A stretch of 64,000 nt of DNA from Pseudomonadota bacterium (GCA_034660915.1 JAYEKE010000093.1:1-64000), one strand, 5' to 3'. Counted from the first letter of the stretch, positions 1 to 9,363 are shown. The notes: generated by a model from the sequence alone, not told the origin. A program made the numbers and translations.

Positions 1-145
1 ATTTCCCGGTTGTCAAGCCAATGTCAATCTGGTATCATCGTAAGCTTACTGGATTACAGCTTTCCAGCACCACATAGCTTTCAGTGGTAAGCTACAGGTT
101 GGGAAATCATGCGTAAATCTCTGATTTTTAGATTAACGCTAACGA
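1..145. other. Intergenic edge region, partly palindromic
   Basis: No gene is visible. ATTTCCC at 1-7 is complementary to GGGAAAT at 103-109, and AGCTT/AAGCT-type words recur on both sides of a centre near base 55. The stretch may therefore be one more hairpin element of the kind found elsewhere in this window. The window edge prevents a decision. Confidence 0.3.
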
Positions 146-297
146 GTTTCCATCCAGAAACTGATTTTTCCGGATGGGCTGTTAGCTATCAGCCTTTAGC
201 TCTCAGCTTAACCCGTTGTTTTTTCAATATTTTACTAAAAGCTGACTGCTGATTGCTGAAAGCGTTCATCAGGAAATGAACGTTTCCGGATGAACAC
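146..297. repeat. 152-bp palindromic element, family B, copy 1
   Basis: This copy runs from GTTTCCATCC to CCGGATGAAC plus two bases. It matches the copies at 29522-29673 and 62572-62723 along its whole length. The ends are imperfect inverted repeats, and the arms carry complementary tandem words (TCAGC/TTAGC on the left, GCTGA/GCTGC on the right), so nearly the whole element can fold as one hairpin. It is flanked by TAACGA (140-145) and TAACTA (298-303), a 5/6 match to a 6-bp target duplication. It lies directly upstream of the HDOD kinase gene. Confidence 0.75.
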
Positions 298-339
298 TAA
301 CTAATTAATTCTCGCAGTCAATCAACAAGGTTTTATTGC

Positions 340-3093
340 ATGCAAAGATATCACCTGAAGGAAAAAATCGGGGCTGTTGATGATATCCCCCCCCTGCCGG
401 CTATCGCCACCAGAATTATTGATGGATGCATTAACGAACAGGTAAACAACAAGCAACTGTCCGATTTAATCAAACATGACCTGGCACTTACCAGCAAGGT
501 CCTCTCCCTGATCAATTCCAGTTTCTATTCTCTGGATGATCATATTGATGATCTTTCCCATGCCATTTCTCTGCTGGGAAGAAAAACCATTCGGAACCTG
601 GTCCTCAGTATCAGTATCTATAATACTTTTACCCCGGAGGGGAAAAAACATGAAAAGCAGCTGGCAGCTTTCTGGCAGCACAGTCTGGCCTGTGCCACAA
701 CGGCTGAAACTCTGGCTCGAATAACCGGATATCCGCAAACCGAAGAAGCTTTTATCGGCGGGCTACTCCATGACATAGGCAAGCTGATTGCTTTTATCAA
801 ATTTCCCGAAGAATTCAGTCTTTTTCTGCATCAGCTGCAGGAACAAAACAAATCAGGTGGAAACGATACCACACTGCTGGAGCTGGAAGATAAAATCCTT
901 GGCCTCAGTCATCACCAACTGGGCAAATGGACAGCGGAACGCTGGGGTTTTCCGGAAAATATCATTAACGCCGTCTGGCTGCACCATCAACCCATCACCT
1001 CATTCGCCAAAAAGACTGACCCCCTGCCGGCCATTATCAGGTTCGCAGATGCTTTCTGCAACATTCATCACCTCGGTTCAAACTATTTTATCAACCGGGA
1101 AATTGATCTTCCCTGTCATAGCAATCATGTGCAAAGTTATGATCTGTTGAAAAAATTTTTCAAGATCGACGATGATAATATCAGTGACATCCTTTCCCTG
1201 ACCATGGAACGTTTGGATGAGTTTGCTGAAACCCTGGATCTTTCTGATGACCAACGTTATTTTGATGCCATCAAACACGCCAACCGGGAATTAGGCCGGA
1301 TAAACGTGGCCCGTGAACAGACATTGAACGAACTGCAGATGAAAAAGAGGGTTCTTAAAGGAATCTATCATCTGGACCGGGAAATCAGTCAGCATCACAC
1401 CCCTGCCGAACTTGCCAGGATTATTATCCAGACAACCATCGATACCTACAAAAGCGAACTGGCACTTTGTTTTTTGAAGACTGATGACGAACAATTGCCT
1501 GTTGGACTGGGCTATGCCAATAAAACTTTTTTCAACCCCCGGGACTGGCTCAGCCATGATAAACAGCAAGGAGAAAAAGCGATAAAAGTCCCTCCCCAAC
1601 AACGGAAAGCCCTCGATTCGATTGAAAAGTTGCTCTTGAACCCGGATATTTTTCTCACTTCTGAAAAGATCACTCCACTGTTACCCCGCTCATCATTTTT
1701 AGCCATTCCATTGACCTATCATGCGGGCAACAATAAAGGAATTATTGGTCAACTCATTCTTGATTGTCGAAAAATAATGCGTTATGGCGGGGAAAAAGAA
1801 TCGCTGTTGCAAGGTTTACATATTTTCGCTGCCGCCATTGCCAATAATGTCCATAAAGTCATCTTGTTTGACCACCTGAATCAACAATCAGAAGAGCTGG
1901 CAGAACTACAGCGACAGACAGAACAAATGCAGGAACAGCTCTACCTTTCACAGCGTCTGGCCACCGTCGGCCGCCTGGCAGCCGGCGCCGCCCATGAAAT
2001 CAACAACCCACTGGCGGTCATTTCCGCCAACATCCAGGTATTGCTGAAAAAAACCAACGCGGCTGAGAACCGAAAGAAAGAACGCAGCCAATATCAGACG
2101 ATACAGCAGCAAACCGGTAAAATATCAAAAATAATTACTGACTTGGTGAACTATGCCCATCCGGAAAAGCCTCATAAGCAGGCAGCAAACATCCAGCAGA
2201 TTGTTACTCAATCCCTGGAAGCGGTCGATCATCGAACCGCCTTTAAAAAAATCACGCTGAAGAATAAATTGCCCAAGGATCTTCCCCGGCTGAACGTGGA
2301 TGCCATACAGATAGGCCAGGTATTGATTAATCTGCTGATCAATGCTGAACAGGCCATGCCGGATGGTGGAACCATCACGATTACTGGCAGGAAAGAAGAT
2401 GGGCAGGTAGTAGTTCAGGTAGCGGATACCGGGCAAGGCATCCCCCCGGAGCAGCAAACCGTTATCTTTGATCCCTTTTTTACCACCCGTGAAGCCGGCG
2501 AAGGTACCGGTCTGGGATTGGCAATCTCTCATTCCCTGATGGAGCAGAATAATGGTAAAATCAGGGTTAAAAGTTTGCATGGCTCCGGGACAACTTTCAG
2601 CCTTTTTCTGCCAAAAAGCAAAGAAAAACATAATCCAATCTCCGAGGCATTACAGCAGAATTCAGCCGGCGATGAAAACCCTGGGACAGTCCCGGAAAAG
2701 ATGGGACAGTCCCGGGTTTTCCAGCCACGCATACTCTTCGTTGAACCTGGCAGGGGAATTGGCCCCCTGCTGTCGGAAGAATTAAGCAGTTCAGGTTATC
2801 AACTGGAAACCGCTGACAGCAGTTTAAAAGCTATCGAAACCATTAAAGGAAATGTATTCAATCTCCTGATTATTGACCTCGATATGGGAGTAAGGGAAAC
2901 AAGACAGATCCTGCGGTGGGTAAATAAATTCTTTAACAAACTGCCGGTTATTATTCTTACCGGGCTTAATTCCATGGAACAGCTGGAAAAGTTAAAGGAT
3001 TTTGACATAAGCAGTTATCATCAAAAACCATTCCAGATTGAAACCTTGCTTAAATCCGTCACTGAATTGATCAATCGACCAGCCAATGAATAA
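340..3093 (+). CDS. HDOD-domain hybrid sensor histidine kinase
   Basis: The 917-residue protein has no membrane segment, so it should act in the cytoplasm. Residues about 10-210 are an HDOD domain ([11 protein letters not shown] start, GLLHDIGK at the HD-like core). Residues about 345-505 look like a GAF-type sensor region, followed by a short coiled coil. The kinase core follows: HisKA with the phospho-acceptor His552 in AAHEINNP, then HATPase with N box (NLLINAEQA), DTGQGIP and [11 protein letters not shown]-terminal receiver-like domain (about 800-910) keeps the acceptor Asp846 (LLIIDLDM) and the QKPF lysine. Its acidic pocket is degenerate (LFVEPG instead of a DD pair). A 48-bp palindrome (2674-2721) is inserted in frame in the linker between HATPase and receiver. 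The gene lies 15 bp upstream of the MinD-like gene. The signal sensed is unknown. Confidence 0.85.
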   Translation: MQRYHLKEKIGAVDDIPPLPAIATRIIDGCINEQVNNKQLSDLIKHDLALTSKVLSLINSSFYSLDDHIDDLSHAISLLGRKTIRNLVLSISIYNTFTPEGKKHEKQLAAFWQHSLACATTAETLARITGYPQTEEAFIGGLLHDIGKLIAFIKFPEEFSLFLHQLQEQNKSGGNDTTLLELEDKILGLSHHQLGKWTAERWGFPENIINAVWLHHQPITSFAKKTDPLPAIIRFADAFCNIHHLGSNYFINREIDLPCHSNHVQSYDLLKKFFKIDDDNISDILSLTMERLDEFAETLDLSDDQRYFDAIKHANRELGRINVAREQTLNELQMKKRVLKGIYHLDREISQHHTPAELARIIIQTTIDTYKSELALCFLKTDDEQLPVGLGYANKTFFNPRDWLSHDKQQGEKAIKVPPQQRKALDSIEKLLLNPDIFLTSEKITPLLPRSSFLAIPLTYHAGNNKGIIGQLILDCRKIMRYGGEKESLLQGLHIFAAAIANNVHKVILFDHLNQQSEELAELQRQTEQMQEQLYLSQRLATVGRLAAGAAHEINNPLAVISANIQVLLKKTNAAENRKKERSQYQTIQQQTGKISKIITDLVNYAHPEKPHKQAANIQQIVTQSLEAVDHRTAFKKITLKNKLPKDLPRLNVDAIQIGQVLINLLINAEQAMPDGGTITITGRKEDGQVVVQVADTGQGIPPEQQTVIFDPFFTTREAGEGTGLGLAISHSLMEQNNGKIRVKSLHGSGTTFSLFLPKSKEKHNPISEALQQNSAGDENPGTVPEKMGQSRVFQPRILFVEPGRGIGPLLSEELSSSGYQLETADSSLKAIETIKGNVFNLLIIDLDMGVRETRQILRWVNKFFNKLPVIILTGLNSMEQLEKLKDFDISSYHQKPFQIETLLKSVTELINRPANE
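2674..2721. repeat. In-frame GGGACAGTCCC palindrome inside a kinase gene
   Basis: The two halves, GAAAACCCTGGGACAGTCCC and the reverse complement of GGGACAGTCCCGGGTTTTC, form a nearly perfect hairpin. Each half also contains its own small palindrome, GGGACNGTCCC. The 48 bp equal 16 codons and keep the reading frame. They fall in a domain linker, where an insertion would be tolerated. A second copy of the same design is at 59977-60024. Confidence 0.6.
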
Positions 3094-3108
3094 ACCCCGG
3101 CAATTTTC

Positions 3109-4212
3109 ATGAAAACACCTGCTAATGGGTACCTGTCACTCAAAACAATTTCTGCTAAGCTCAGCCTGGAACTAAGCCTCCTGCGTTTTTATGAAAAGAT
3201 TTACTCTTCCTTCCTGCCTGCCAGGATCAACGCCGGAGATCGCCTTGTCTATCCGGCCGAAGCGATAGAAATTTTCAAGACCATTCATCAGCTGAAATCA
3301 ATGCATCTTGCTGAAGAAGAGATTAAAAGCCAATTGGCCTCATTGCCCCATGGGGAAAAAAACCAGAACAACAAACCTCTGGCCAGGATCATTACAGTTA
3401 CCAGTGGCAAAGGAGGCGTCGGCAAAAGTAATATTTCCTTAAACCTTGCCATTGCCCTGCGCTTGCTGGATAAAAAAGTCATGCTGATTGATGGAGATCT
3501 CGGCTTGGCAAATCTCCATCTGCTGGCCGGGGTTAAAGCAGAACGCACCCTTGAAACCCTTATCAAGATGGATCTCTCACTGGCGGATATCATTACCAGC
3601 GGACCTTGCGGCATTGCCATGATTGCCGGTGCCAGCGGCATTGCCGAAATGGCCAATCTGCCTGATTACAAAAGGAGCTATCTACTCAAACAACTGGAAC
3701 AACTGGAACAGGTTGCTGATTACATTATCATCGACACCAGTAGTGGCGTATCTCCGGCAGTCCTGGATTTCATCCGCGTTGCTGATGATATCATGGTCAT
3801 AACAACTCCTGACCTTACTTCACTGGCCGATGCCTATGGATTAATCAAGGCATGTGTACAACAGAAAATCGGCAGCAGATTTGGGGTATTTACCAACCAG
3901 GTGAGGAACTTGAGCCAGGCAGCAGCCATCTACCAGCGGCTTGCCAGCTGCTCCCAACAATTTTTGCACCTGTCACTAACCAATCTGGGCTATATGTACC
4001 GGGATCGCAGCATAGAACTTGCCGTCAGAAAACGCCGGCCTTTTATCCTGGAACCGGAAAAAAACCGTGTCTCTTTCTGCATTCGGCAACTGGCAGAACT
4101 CCTGAACCATGATAATTTCGATATTTCAGCCCGCAAAACCCCGGCATTCCGGCGATTGCAAAATCTTTTAAACGAGACCAATGATGATGGAAGACTTTCT
4201 GAAGTTCTTTAA
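3109..4212 (+). CDS. MerR-like HTH fused to MinD/FlhG-type ATPase
   Basis: The product has 367 residues. Residues 1-75 resemble a MerR-type winged helix (LSLKTISAKL, then LLRFYEK and VYPAEAIEIF). Residues about 90-340 are a ParA/MinD-superfamily ATPase with a deviant Walker A, SGKGGVGKS, at about 98-106. The aspartates MLIDGDLGLAN follow, and IIIDTSSGVSP serves as switch/Walker B. The body is closest in style to FlhG/FleN/YlxH proteins, which place flagella or other polar machines. An N-terminal MerR-like domain on such an ATPase is unusual and may link positioning to DNA or to a partner. No flagellar genes occur here. The gene follows the HDOD kinase by 15 bp and overlaps the ExeA-like gene by 32 bp, suggesting one operon. 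The role is inferred. Confidence 0.75.
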   Translation: MKTPANGYLSLKTISAKLSLELSLLRFYEKIYSSFLPARINAGDRLVYPAEAIEIFKTIHQLKSMHLAEEEIKSQLASLPHGEKNQNNKPLARIITVTSGKGGVGKSNISLNLAIALRLLDKKVMLIDGDLGLANLHLLAGVKAERTLETLIKMDLSLADIITSGPCGIAMIAGASGIAEMANLPDYKRSYLLKQLEQLEQVADYIIIDTSSGVSPAVLDFIRVADDIMVITTPDLTSLADAYGLIKACVQQKIGSRFGVFTNQVRNLSQAAAIYQRLASCSQQFLHLSLTNLGYMYRDRSIELAVRKRRPFILEPEKNRVSFCIRQLAELLNHDNFDISARKTPAFRRLQNLLNETNDDGRLSEVL

Positions 4213-5002
4213 CCTGCAGCGAGATCCGTTTCAGGACACTATTGATCCGGATATCTTTTTCCCTACCGAGATTCATGAGCAGATAATGCTGAAGCTGACA
4301 ACCGGCTTGAGCCAGCGGCGACCAATTATGATGCTTTGGGGTTCGAGCGGCACCGGAAAAACGATCCTGACCCGTCTCCTTCTCAATCAGTTGGACCCGG
4401 AAAAATTTCTTTCCCTGCTGATTCTACCATCTCCCCAGATTACCCCAACTGCTTTGCTGAACCTTTTCTGCCAGCAGCTAGGCGGACCACAAGGACGCCA
4501 GCAGGCAAATAAACAGGAAAAACTTACCTGGCTGCAGCAACGAATCATCAAAGAAGGTGAAAAAGACCGGCAGACAGTTTGCCTGGTTGATGAAGCCCAT
4601 TTTCTCAAGTCTGAATCTCTGCACCTGATCCGTTCGATGAGCAATTGGGAATCTTCCTGGGGCAAGCTTCTGTCAATCATCTTCATGGCTGAGCCGCCTT
4701 TTATCAAGCGCCTTAAACACCCGGCCCATGCCTCTATCCGCAGTCGCATTTCCCTGTCACTGGAGTTACCCCCCCTGAACGCCGGAGAATCAGAACAACT
4801 GATCAAGTTCCGGCTGTTGGTCTCCGGTGGCAACCCACAAATTTTTGTCCCGGGATGTTATCCACTCATCCACCAGGCAAGTGGAGGAGTTCCACGAATA
4901 ATCATTAAAATCGCTGGAAATGCCTTGCTTGAAAGTTATTGCCAAAAAGAAAACCAGGTCGGCCCGGCGGCCGTCAATACAGCGGTAGCTGAAAGTTGCT
5001 GA
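4181..5002 (+). CDS. ExeA/GspA-like AAA ATPase
   Basis: The 273-residue P-loop ATPase belongs to the ExeA family. The family start FFNLQRDPFQDTIDP is followed by Walker A GSSGTGKT (about 53-60) and Walker B VCLVDEAHFL (about 132-141). The C-terminal winged part has the usual SGGVPRIIIKIA sensor-2 segment. ExeA proteins energise assembly of type II secretion or other envelope complexes, often with a C-terminal TM and peptidoglycan-binding domain. Both are missing here, so this is a short cytosolic form. Three successive ATGs (4181, 4184, 4187) could be the start. All lie inside the end of the MinD-like gene, which points to translational coupling. Confidence 0.75.
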   Translation: MMMEDFLKFFNLQRDPFQDTIDPDIFFPTEIHEQIMLKLTTGLSQRRPIMMLWGSSGTGKTILTRLLLNQLDPEKFLSLLILPSPQITPTALLNLFCQQLGGPQGRQQANKQEKLTWLQQRIIKEGEKDRQTVCLVDEAHFLKSESLHLIRSMSNWESSWGKLLSIIFMAEPPFIKRLKHPAHASIRSRISLSLELPPLNAGESEQLIKFRLLVSGGNPQIFVPGCYPLIHQASGGVPRIIIKIAGNALLESYCQKENQVGPAAVNTAVAESC

Positions 5003-5017
5003 AGGAGGAAAACATCA

Positions 5018-6022
5018 ATGTCGGAACTCCGTAAAGATCCGGTGGTTGATCGCTGGGTTATTATTGCCCGGGAACGGGGGAAAAGACCTTCTGACTTCGC
5101 CGGTTTTGATGCAAACAAGCCGAAAGGATTTTGCCCTTTCTGCCCCGGCAATGAAGATGTAGTTCCCCCTGAAGTCCTTGCTTATCGCAAACCCGGCAGT
5201 AAACCGAACGGTCCTGGCTGGCGGCTTCGGGTGGTGCCGAATAAATTTCCAGCCCTCAAGGATGAGGAACAGTTATACAGGCATGGAAACGGCATGTATG
5301 ACATGATGAACGGGGTTGGCCTGCATGAAGTCATTATCGAAACCCCTGACCACGAATCAACCCTGTCAACCATGCCGGCATATGGGGTAGAGGACGTTCT
5401 CTGGGCATATCGTGACCGGCTGGAAGCCCTGGCAGAGGATAAACGTTTTCAGTCGGTAATCATTTTTAAAAATCAGGGGATGGCCGCCGGCGCCACCCTG
5501 GAACATTCCCATTCGCAGCTCATAGCCCTGCCTATCATTCCTAAACAGATTAAAGAAGAGCTGGCCGGGGCCAAAAAATATTATGACTACAAGGAACGTT
5601 GCATTTTCTGCGATATAGTTGATCAGGAATCGTCACAACAAAATCGGATTGTCTGTGAAAACCAGGATTATATAGCCATCTGTCCCTACGCACCCCGTTT
5701 CCCTTTTGAAATCTGGATAATCCCGAGAACCCACAGCGCCCATTACCAGAAAACCAGCAAGGAAAAGATTGAATCGCTATCCATTATCCTATCTGAAACC
5801 CTGAAGCGACTGGATGTCGTCCTTGATATCCCGCCATACAACTTTGTTCTTCATTCCGCCCCATTCAGACAGGATGTTGACAAACATTTCCACTGGCACC
5901 TGGAGATCATGCCAAAACTGACCCGGATTGCCGGTTTTGAATGGGGCTCCGGTTTTCATATCAACCCGACACCGCCGGAGGAATCAGCCAAGTATCTCCG
6001 GGAAGCGAAAATCATCGACTGA
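5018..6022 (+). CDS. galT: Galactose-1-phosphate uridylyltransferase (GalT family)
   Basis: The product has 334 residues and a strong GAAGGAGG ribosome-binding site 11 bases before the ATG. It is a HIT-superfamily nucleotidyltransferase. The N-terminal CPFCPGNE provides cysteines of a metal site, and the active-site HSHSQ lies at His163-Ser-His165-Ser-Gln167. A second CIFCDI pair and the C-terminal HFHWHLEIMPK complete the GalT fold. GalT exchanges UMP between UDP-glucose and galactose-1-phosphate. No other Leloir gene is nearby, so a related phosphorylase-type activity on another nucleotide sugar cannot be excluded. The gene starts 15 bp after the ExeA-like gene and may be co-transcribed with it. 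Confidence 0.85.
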   Translation: MSELRKDPVVDRWVIIARERGKRPSDFAGFDANKPKGFCPFCPGNEDVVPPEVLAYRKPGSKPNGPGWRLRVVPNKFPALKDEEQLYRHGNGMYDMMNGVGLHEVIIETPDHESTLSTMPAYGVEDVLWAYRDRLEALAEDKRFQSVIIFKNQGMAAGATLEHSHSQLIALPIIPKQIKEELAGAKKYYDYKERCIFCDIVDQESSQQNRIVCENQDYIAICPYAPRFPFEIWIIPRTHSAHYQKTSKEKIESLSIILSETLKRLDVVLDIPPYNFVLHSAPFRQDVDKHFHWHLEIMPKLTRIAGFEWGSGFHINPTPPEESAKYLREAKIID

Positions 6023-6114
6023 TATCCGCTTCATCTGACCGGAAATCGGTGGCATTGGCAGTTCAGAAAAAGGTAGAATTTTAAATAATATCAGCCTGAC
6101 AGGGAATATAATCC

Positions 6115-6480
6115 ATGAGCCAGAAAATTCTTGTGGTCGACGATGAGGAAAGTATTCGCTTACTTTATCGAGAAGAACTTGAAGATGAGGGATATACCAT
6201 AAAAACGGCAGCCAGTGCTGAAGAGGCATTGAAATTTTTACCTGATTTCCACCCAGACCTGGTCATTATGGACATCAAGATGCCCGGGATATCCGGAGTG
6301 GAGGCCCTGATCAAGATAAAAGAAATGGACAGGAATATTCCGGTAATCCTTTGCAGTGCCTATGGTGAATATAAACAGGATTTCTCTACCTGGGCATCTG
6401 ATGCCTATGTGGTCAAGTCTGCCAATCTGAATGAATTAAAAAAACATATTCGAACTATTCTTGCCGGCAAGACACCATGA
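6115..6480 (+). CDS. Single-domain response regulator
   Basis: The 121-residue protein is a receiver domain only. The acidic pocket is Asp9-Asp10 (VVDDEES), the phosphorylation site is Asp53 in VIMDIKMPG, and the signalling lysine is Lys101. There is no output domain, so it acts by protein contact or as a phosphate relay. A kinase partner could be the HDOD hybrid kinase five genes upstream on the same strand, but that is only proximity. A ribosome-binding site AGGGA lies about 10 bases before the ATG. Confidence 0.85.
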   Translation: MSQKILVVDDEESIRLLYREELEDEGYTIKTAASAEEALKFLPDFHPDLVIMDIKMPGISGVEALIKIKEMDRNIPVILCSAYGEYKQDFSTWASDAYVVKSANLNELKKHIRTILAGKTP

Positions 6481-6674
6481 TGAAATTCTAATACAACAAA
6501 TTTTTCTATTTCATCCCAGAGTCATCCGGTAAGATTTATACACCCGGGTTAGCGAAGGCTCAATCAGCAGTTTTTTCGCTGGCTGAAACAAGTCAACGAG
6601 ATTGACAACTCCACAAATTTCTAGTAGGAAAAAGCGAGAGTCAGTAGTGGATATGATGTAATAAAATTTCCCAT

Positions 6675-6750
6675 GGGGGATTAGCTCAGCTGGGAGAGCG
6701 CCACGTTCGCAACGTGGAAGTCGAGGGTTCGAGTCCCTTATCCTCCACCA
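6675..6750 (+). tRNA. tRNA-Ala (anticodon CGC)
   Basis: A full cloverleaf can be drawn by eye. The acceptor GGGGGAT pairs with ATCCTCC and includes the G3-U70 pair that marks alanine tRNAs. The D stem is GCTC/GAGC. The anticodon stem CCACG/CGTGG encloses TTCGCAA with anticodon CGC at 6708-6710. The T arm is GAGGG-TTCGAGT-CCCTT. The discriminator is A at 6747, and CCA is encoded at 6748-6750. Confidence 0.96.
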
Positions 6751-6757
6751 TTTTATC

Positions 6758-6799
6758 ATAAAAGGCCTGTCTGCTTACTGACCGGCCTTTTATTTTTAC
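6758..6799 (+). terminator. Intrinsic terminator after tRNA-Ala
   Basis: ATAAAAGGCC (6758-6767) pairs with GGCCTTTTAT (6784-6793), followed by a T-rich tail. It sits 8 bases after the tRNA and ends its transcript before the permease gene. Confidence 0.75.
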
Positions 6800-6843
6800 C
6801 ATCCGCAGCAGTAAAACTACAGAACATAAAACATGAGATAAGA

Positions 6844-8157
6844 ATGAAAAACTGGCTGGATCAATATTTTCAGATTACTGACCATAACTCAACCATCAGA
6901 CGGGAGCTTCACGCCGGCCTGACAACTTTTATTACTGTCGCTTACATCATGATCGTTAATCCCGCCATTCTCGAAGTGGCAGGAATACCCAAAGGGCCAT
7001 CCATGGTGGCAACCATCTTGAGCGCCGTGGTTGGCACCCTGATCATGGGATTCTATGCCAAGCGCCCGTTCGTTATTGCTCCCTATATGGGTGAAAATGC
7101 TTTTATCGCCTATACGGTGGTAAAAGTTTTAGGCTATTCCTGGCAAACCGCCCTGGGAGCAATTTTCATTGGCGGTGTTCTCTTTGTCCTGTTGACCGTT
7201 CTCAAGATACGTAGCTGGTTCGTCATCGCCATCCCCCCATCACTGAAGTATGCCTTTGCCGTCGGCATCGGCCTTTTTATAACCCTGATAGGGCTGGTCA
7301 ATACCGGACTGGTCACCGTTGGAGTACCGCTGGCACCGATTAAAGTGGGCGCTATAACCTCGCCACCCGCCCTGCTGGCCATTGCCGGATTCCTGCTCAT
7401 CACTACCTTGATGATGCTAAAAGTTCCCGGCGGTATTTTAATCGGGATGTTAGCGGTTACCTTAACCGGCTACCTGACCAGCATTACTTCCCTGCCGCAG
7501 CATTTTTTCAGTTTGCCCCCATCACTTGAGCCAATTTTTTTTCAGCTTGATATCAAGGGAGCCCTGACCTGGGGATTTTTTTCCGTCATTCTCACCGTAT
7601 TTATCATGGATTTTGTCGATACCATCGGAACCGTCATCGGCCTATCAGCCCGGGCCGGCATGTTGGATAAGAACGGAAATCTTCCCGAAATTGAAAAGCC
7701 AATGCTGGCCGATGCCATTGCCACAGTGGCAGCAGCCCTGCTGGGCACCACGACTACCGGCACATTCATCGAATCAGCGGCCGGGATAGAAGCCGGCGGC
7801 CGTACGGGCCTGACCGCCGTCACGGCCGGCTTGCTTTTTCTTACCGGCTTGTTTTGCGCCCCCCTGATCACCGCCATTCCCAGCTATGCCTATGGTCCGG
7901 CCCTGATAGTGGTAGGCAGCCAGATGATCGTCGCCATCACCCATATTGATTTCAGTGATCATACTGAATGGATGCCGGCCTTTGTCACTATTGTCCTGAT
8001 GGTTTTTACCTATAATCTCGGAATCGGCATAACCGCCGGCTTCGTTGTTTATCCTCTGTTAAAACTCATGGCTGGGCGGAGCAGGGAAATACACCCGGGT
8101 ATGTGGGGATTATTTGCTCTTTCCTGTCTATTTTACTGTTTCTTCCCTTATCATTAA
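6844..8157 (+). CDS. AzgA-type purine permease (NCS2 family)
   Basis: This 437-residue integral membrane protein has about 12-13 hydrophobic segments. The N-terminus (TIRRELHAGLTTFITVAYIM) and the segment YMGENAFIAYTVV are diagnostic of the AzgA/PbuG/YicO branch of nucleobase:cation symporter 2. DFVDTIGTVIGL and TGTFIESAAGIEAGGRTG carry the conserved acidic substrate-site residues of this branch. Family members import adenine, guanine or hypoxanthine with protons, and the exact base cannot be read from sequence. Its own promoter is likely, because a terminator separates it from the tRNA. Confidence 0.9.
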   Translation: MKNWLDQYFQITDHNSTIRRELHAGLTTFITVAYIMIVNPAILEVAGIPKGPSMVATILSAVVGTLIMGFYAKRPFVIAPYMGENAFIAYTVVKVLGYSWQTALGAIFIGGVLFVLLTVLKIRSWFVIAIPPSLKYAFAVGIGLFITLIGLVNTGLVTVGVPLAPIKVGAITSPPALLAIAGFLLITTLMMLKVPGGILIGMLAVTLTGYLTSITSLPQHFFSLPPSLEPIFFQLDIKGALTWGFFSVILTVFIMDFVDTIGTVIGLSARAGMLDKNGNLPEIEKPMLADAIATVAAALLGTTTTGTFIESAAGIEAGGRTGLTAVTAGLLFLTGLFCAPLITAIPSYAYGPALIVVGSQMIVAITHIDFSDHTEWMPAFVTIVLMVFTYNLGIGITAGFVVYPLLKLMAGRSREIHPGMWGLFALSCLFYCFFPYH

Positions 8158-8178
8158 CAAAACCATGACGATTAAACT

Positions 8179-8400
8179 ATGACAACCTTTCCCCTAGACA
8201 AAAAATTCGGCCTGCTATGGCCGAAATTATATCCGGGAACCCTGCTCAAACGCTATAAACGCTTTCTTGCTGATGTACGGCTGGCTGACGGCCGGCAACT
8301 ACGACATGCCAGGCAGCAAGGCCTGGAAATCCTGGTCTATGATGTCCGGATTAACCTCAAACAGATTACTATTAATGCCCCGGTTCCAGTTGATTTCTAA
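8179..8400 (+). pseudogene. sfsA: sfsA remnant with large internal deletion
   Basis: The 73-residue reading frame starts like SfsA: LYPGTLLKRYKRFLADVRLADG matches the N-terminal consensus. It then jumps straight to an SfsA-like C-terminus, ARQQGLEILVYDV...INAPVPVDF. SfsA proteins are about 230-240 residues, so roughly 160 residues of the middle, including the catalytic nuclease-like core, are missing. The join near residue 38-42 keeps the frame. The upstream ribosome-binding site is poor. The gene is convergent with the glycosyltransferase, whose stop lies 10 bases away. It is probably a decaying gene and not a functional microprotein. Confidence 0.65.
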
Positions 8401-8409
8401 CTGGTGCTA

Positions 8410-9261
8410 TCACCCTTCCGGACGGTCAATAACCGCTGTCACCAGCCGCTCAACCTGTTCAGCTTCAGCAATTTTACCCCGTTTCAGACAGCCATTACGA
8501 AAGATACGGACTTTTTTTCGCAATTCCGTCACCACCTGCTGCCGTTGAATTGCGGACAACTCCTCATGCTGCAACAGTTTACACAGAGATTGAATCCGGT
8601 ATCTATCCAGAAACAGAACCGTTCTGGAAAGTTGATCTTCATGTCCCCCCCGTTTAATGATCAAAGGTTCTTCCAGCAGAAAAATGGGGTGATGTGCGGC
8701 TATCCGCAACCATAAATCGTAATCCTCACAGGCCGGCAGTTGCTCATCAAAAAGACCGACCCGCGATATGAGTTCACGCTTGAACATTACCGCCGAGGGG
8801 CTGACAATACATAAGGGAAGACAATGGCTGAAAATAGAGCCGGAATACTTGCGGTGTTTATGCTTGGGGTTGACCCGTTTTCCCCGACGAATCCAGGTTT
8901 CTTCAGTCTGGCAGATCATGGCTTCCGGATGAGTGAAAAAAAAATCCATCTGGCGCTCAATTTTATCCGGCAGCCAGAGATCATCGGAATCCAGCAGCGC
9001 CACGTAAGAACCACAACTCCGGCGAATGCCACAATTGCGGGCGGCACTTACCCCGCTATTCAACGGCCGCCTGATGACCTTTACGCATTCCCCGTAGGCC
9101 GCCAGACGCACCCTTGTATCATCCGTTGACCCATCATCAACAACAATAATCTCCAAAGGTTGATAGCTTTGCGCCAGAACCGAATCCACCGCTTCAACAA
9201 CCATGGCCGCCCGGTTAAAGGTAGGAATGATCACGCTGACCAGAGGCTTCTTATCGATCAT
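8410..9261 (-). CDS. Family 2 glycosyltransferase
   Basis: A GT-A fold glycosyltransferase of 283 residues from the ATG at 9261; a TTG at 9267 would add two residues. The N-terminus SVIIPTFNRA and VVDDGSTDDT form the nucleotide-sugar site. SGVSAARNCGI and the DXD motif in ALLDSDDLW bind metal and substrate. PACEDYDLWLRIA holds the ED catalytic region. No membrane segment is seen. It transfers a sugar to an unknown acceptor, likely an envelope glycan. It is isolated from other glycan genes, and convergent with the sfsA remnant. Confidence 0.88.
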   Translation of the reverse strand: MIDKKPLVSVIIPTFNRAAMVVEAVDSVLAQSYQPLEIIVVDDGSTDDTRVRLAAYGECVKVIRRPLNSGVSAARNCGIRRSCGSYVALLDSDDLWLPDKIERQMDFFFTHPEAMICQTEETWIRRGKRVNPKHKHRKYSGSIFSHCLPLCIVSPSAVMFKRELISRVGLFDEQLPACEDYDLWLRIAAHHPIFLLEEPLIIKRGGHEDQLSRTVLFLDRYRIQSLCKLLQHEELSAIQRQQVVTELRKKVRIFRNGCLKRGKIAEAEQVERLVTAVIDRPEG

Positions 9262-9363
9262 AAACAATGTTCATTATTAAAAAAGTTGACAAAATATATC
9301 ATGTTAGTTATATTTATACTATCCGATAAATATCATAATTTTCTCACAGAAAGGAGACAGCTC

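Noticed and set aside
4043-4276. Frames on the - strand within the MinD/ExeA overlap
   Set aside because: They are antisense to two well-supported ATPase genes.
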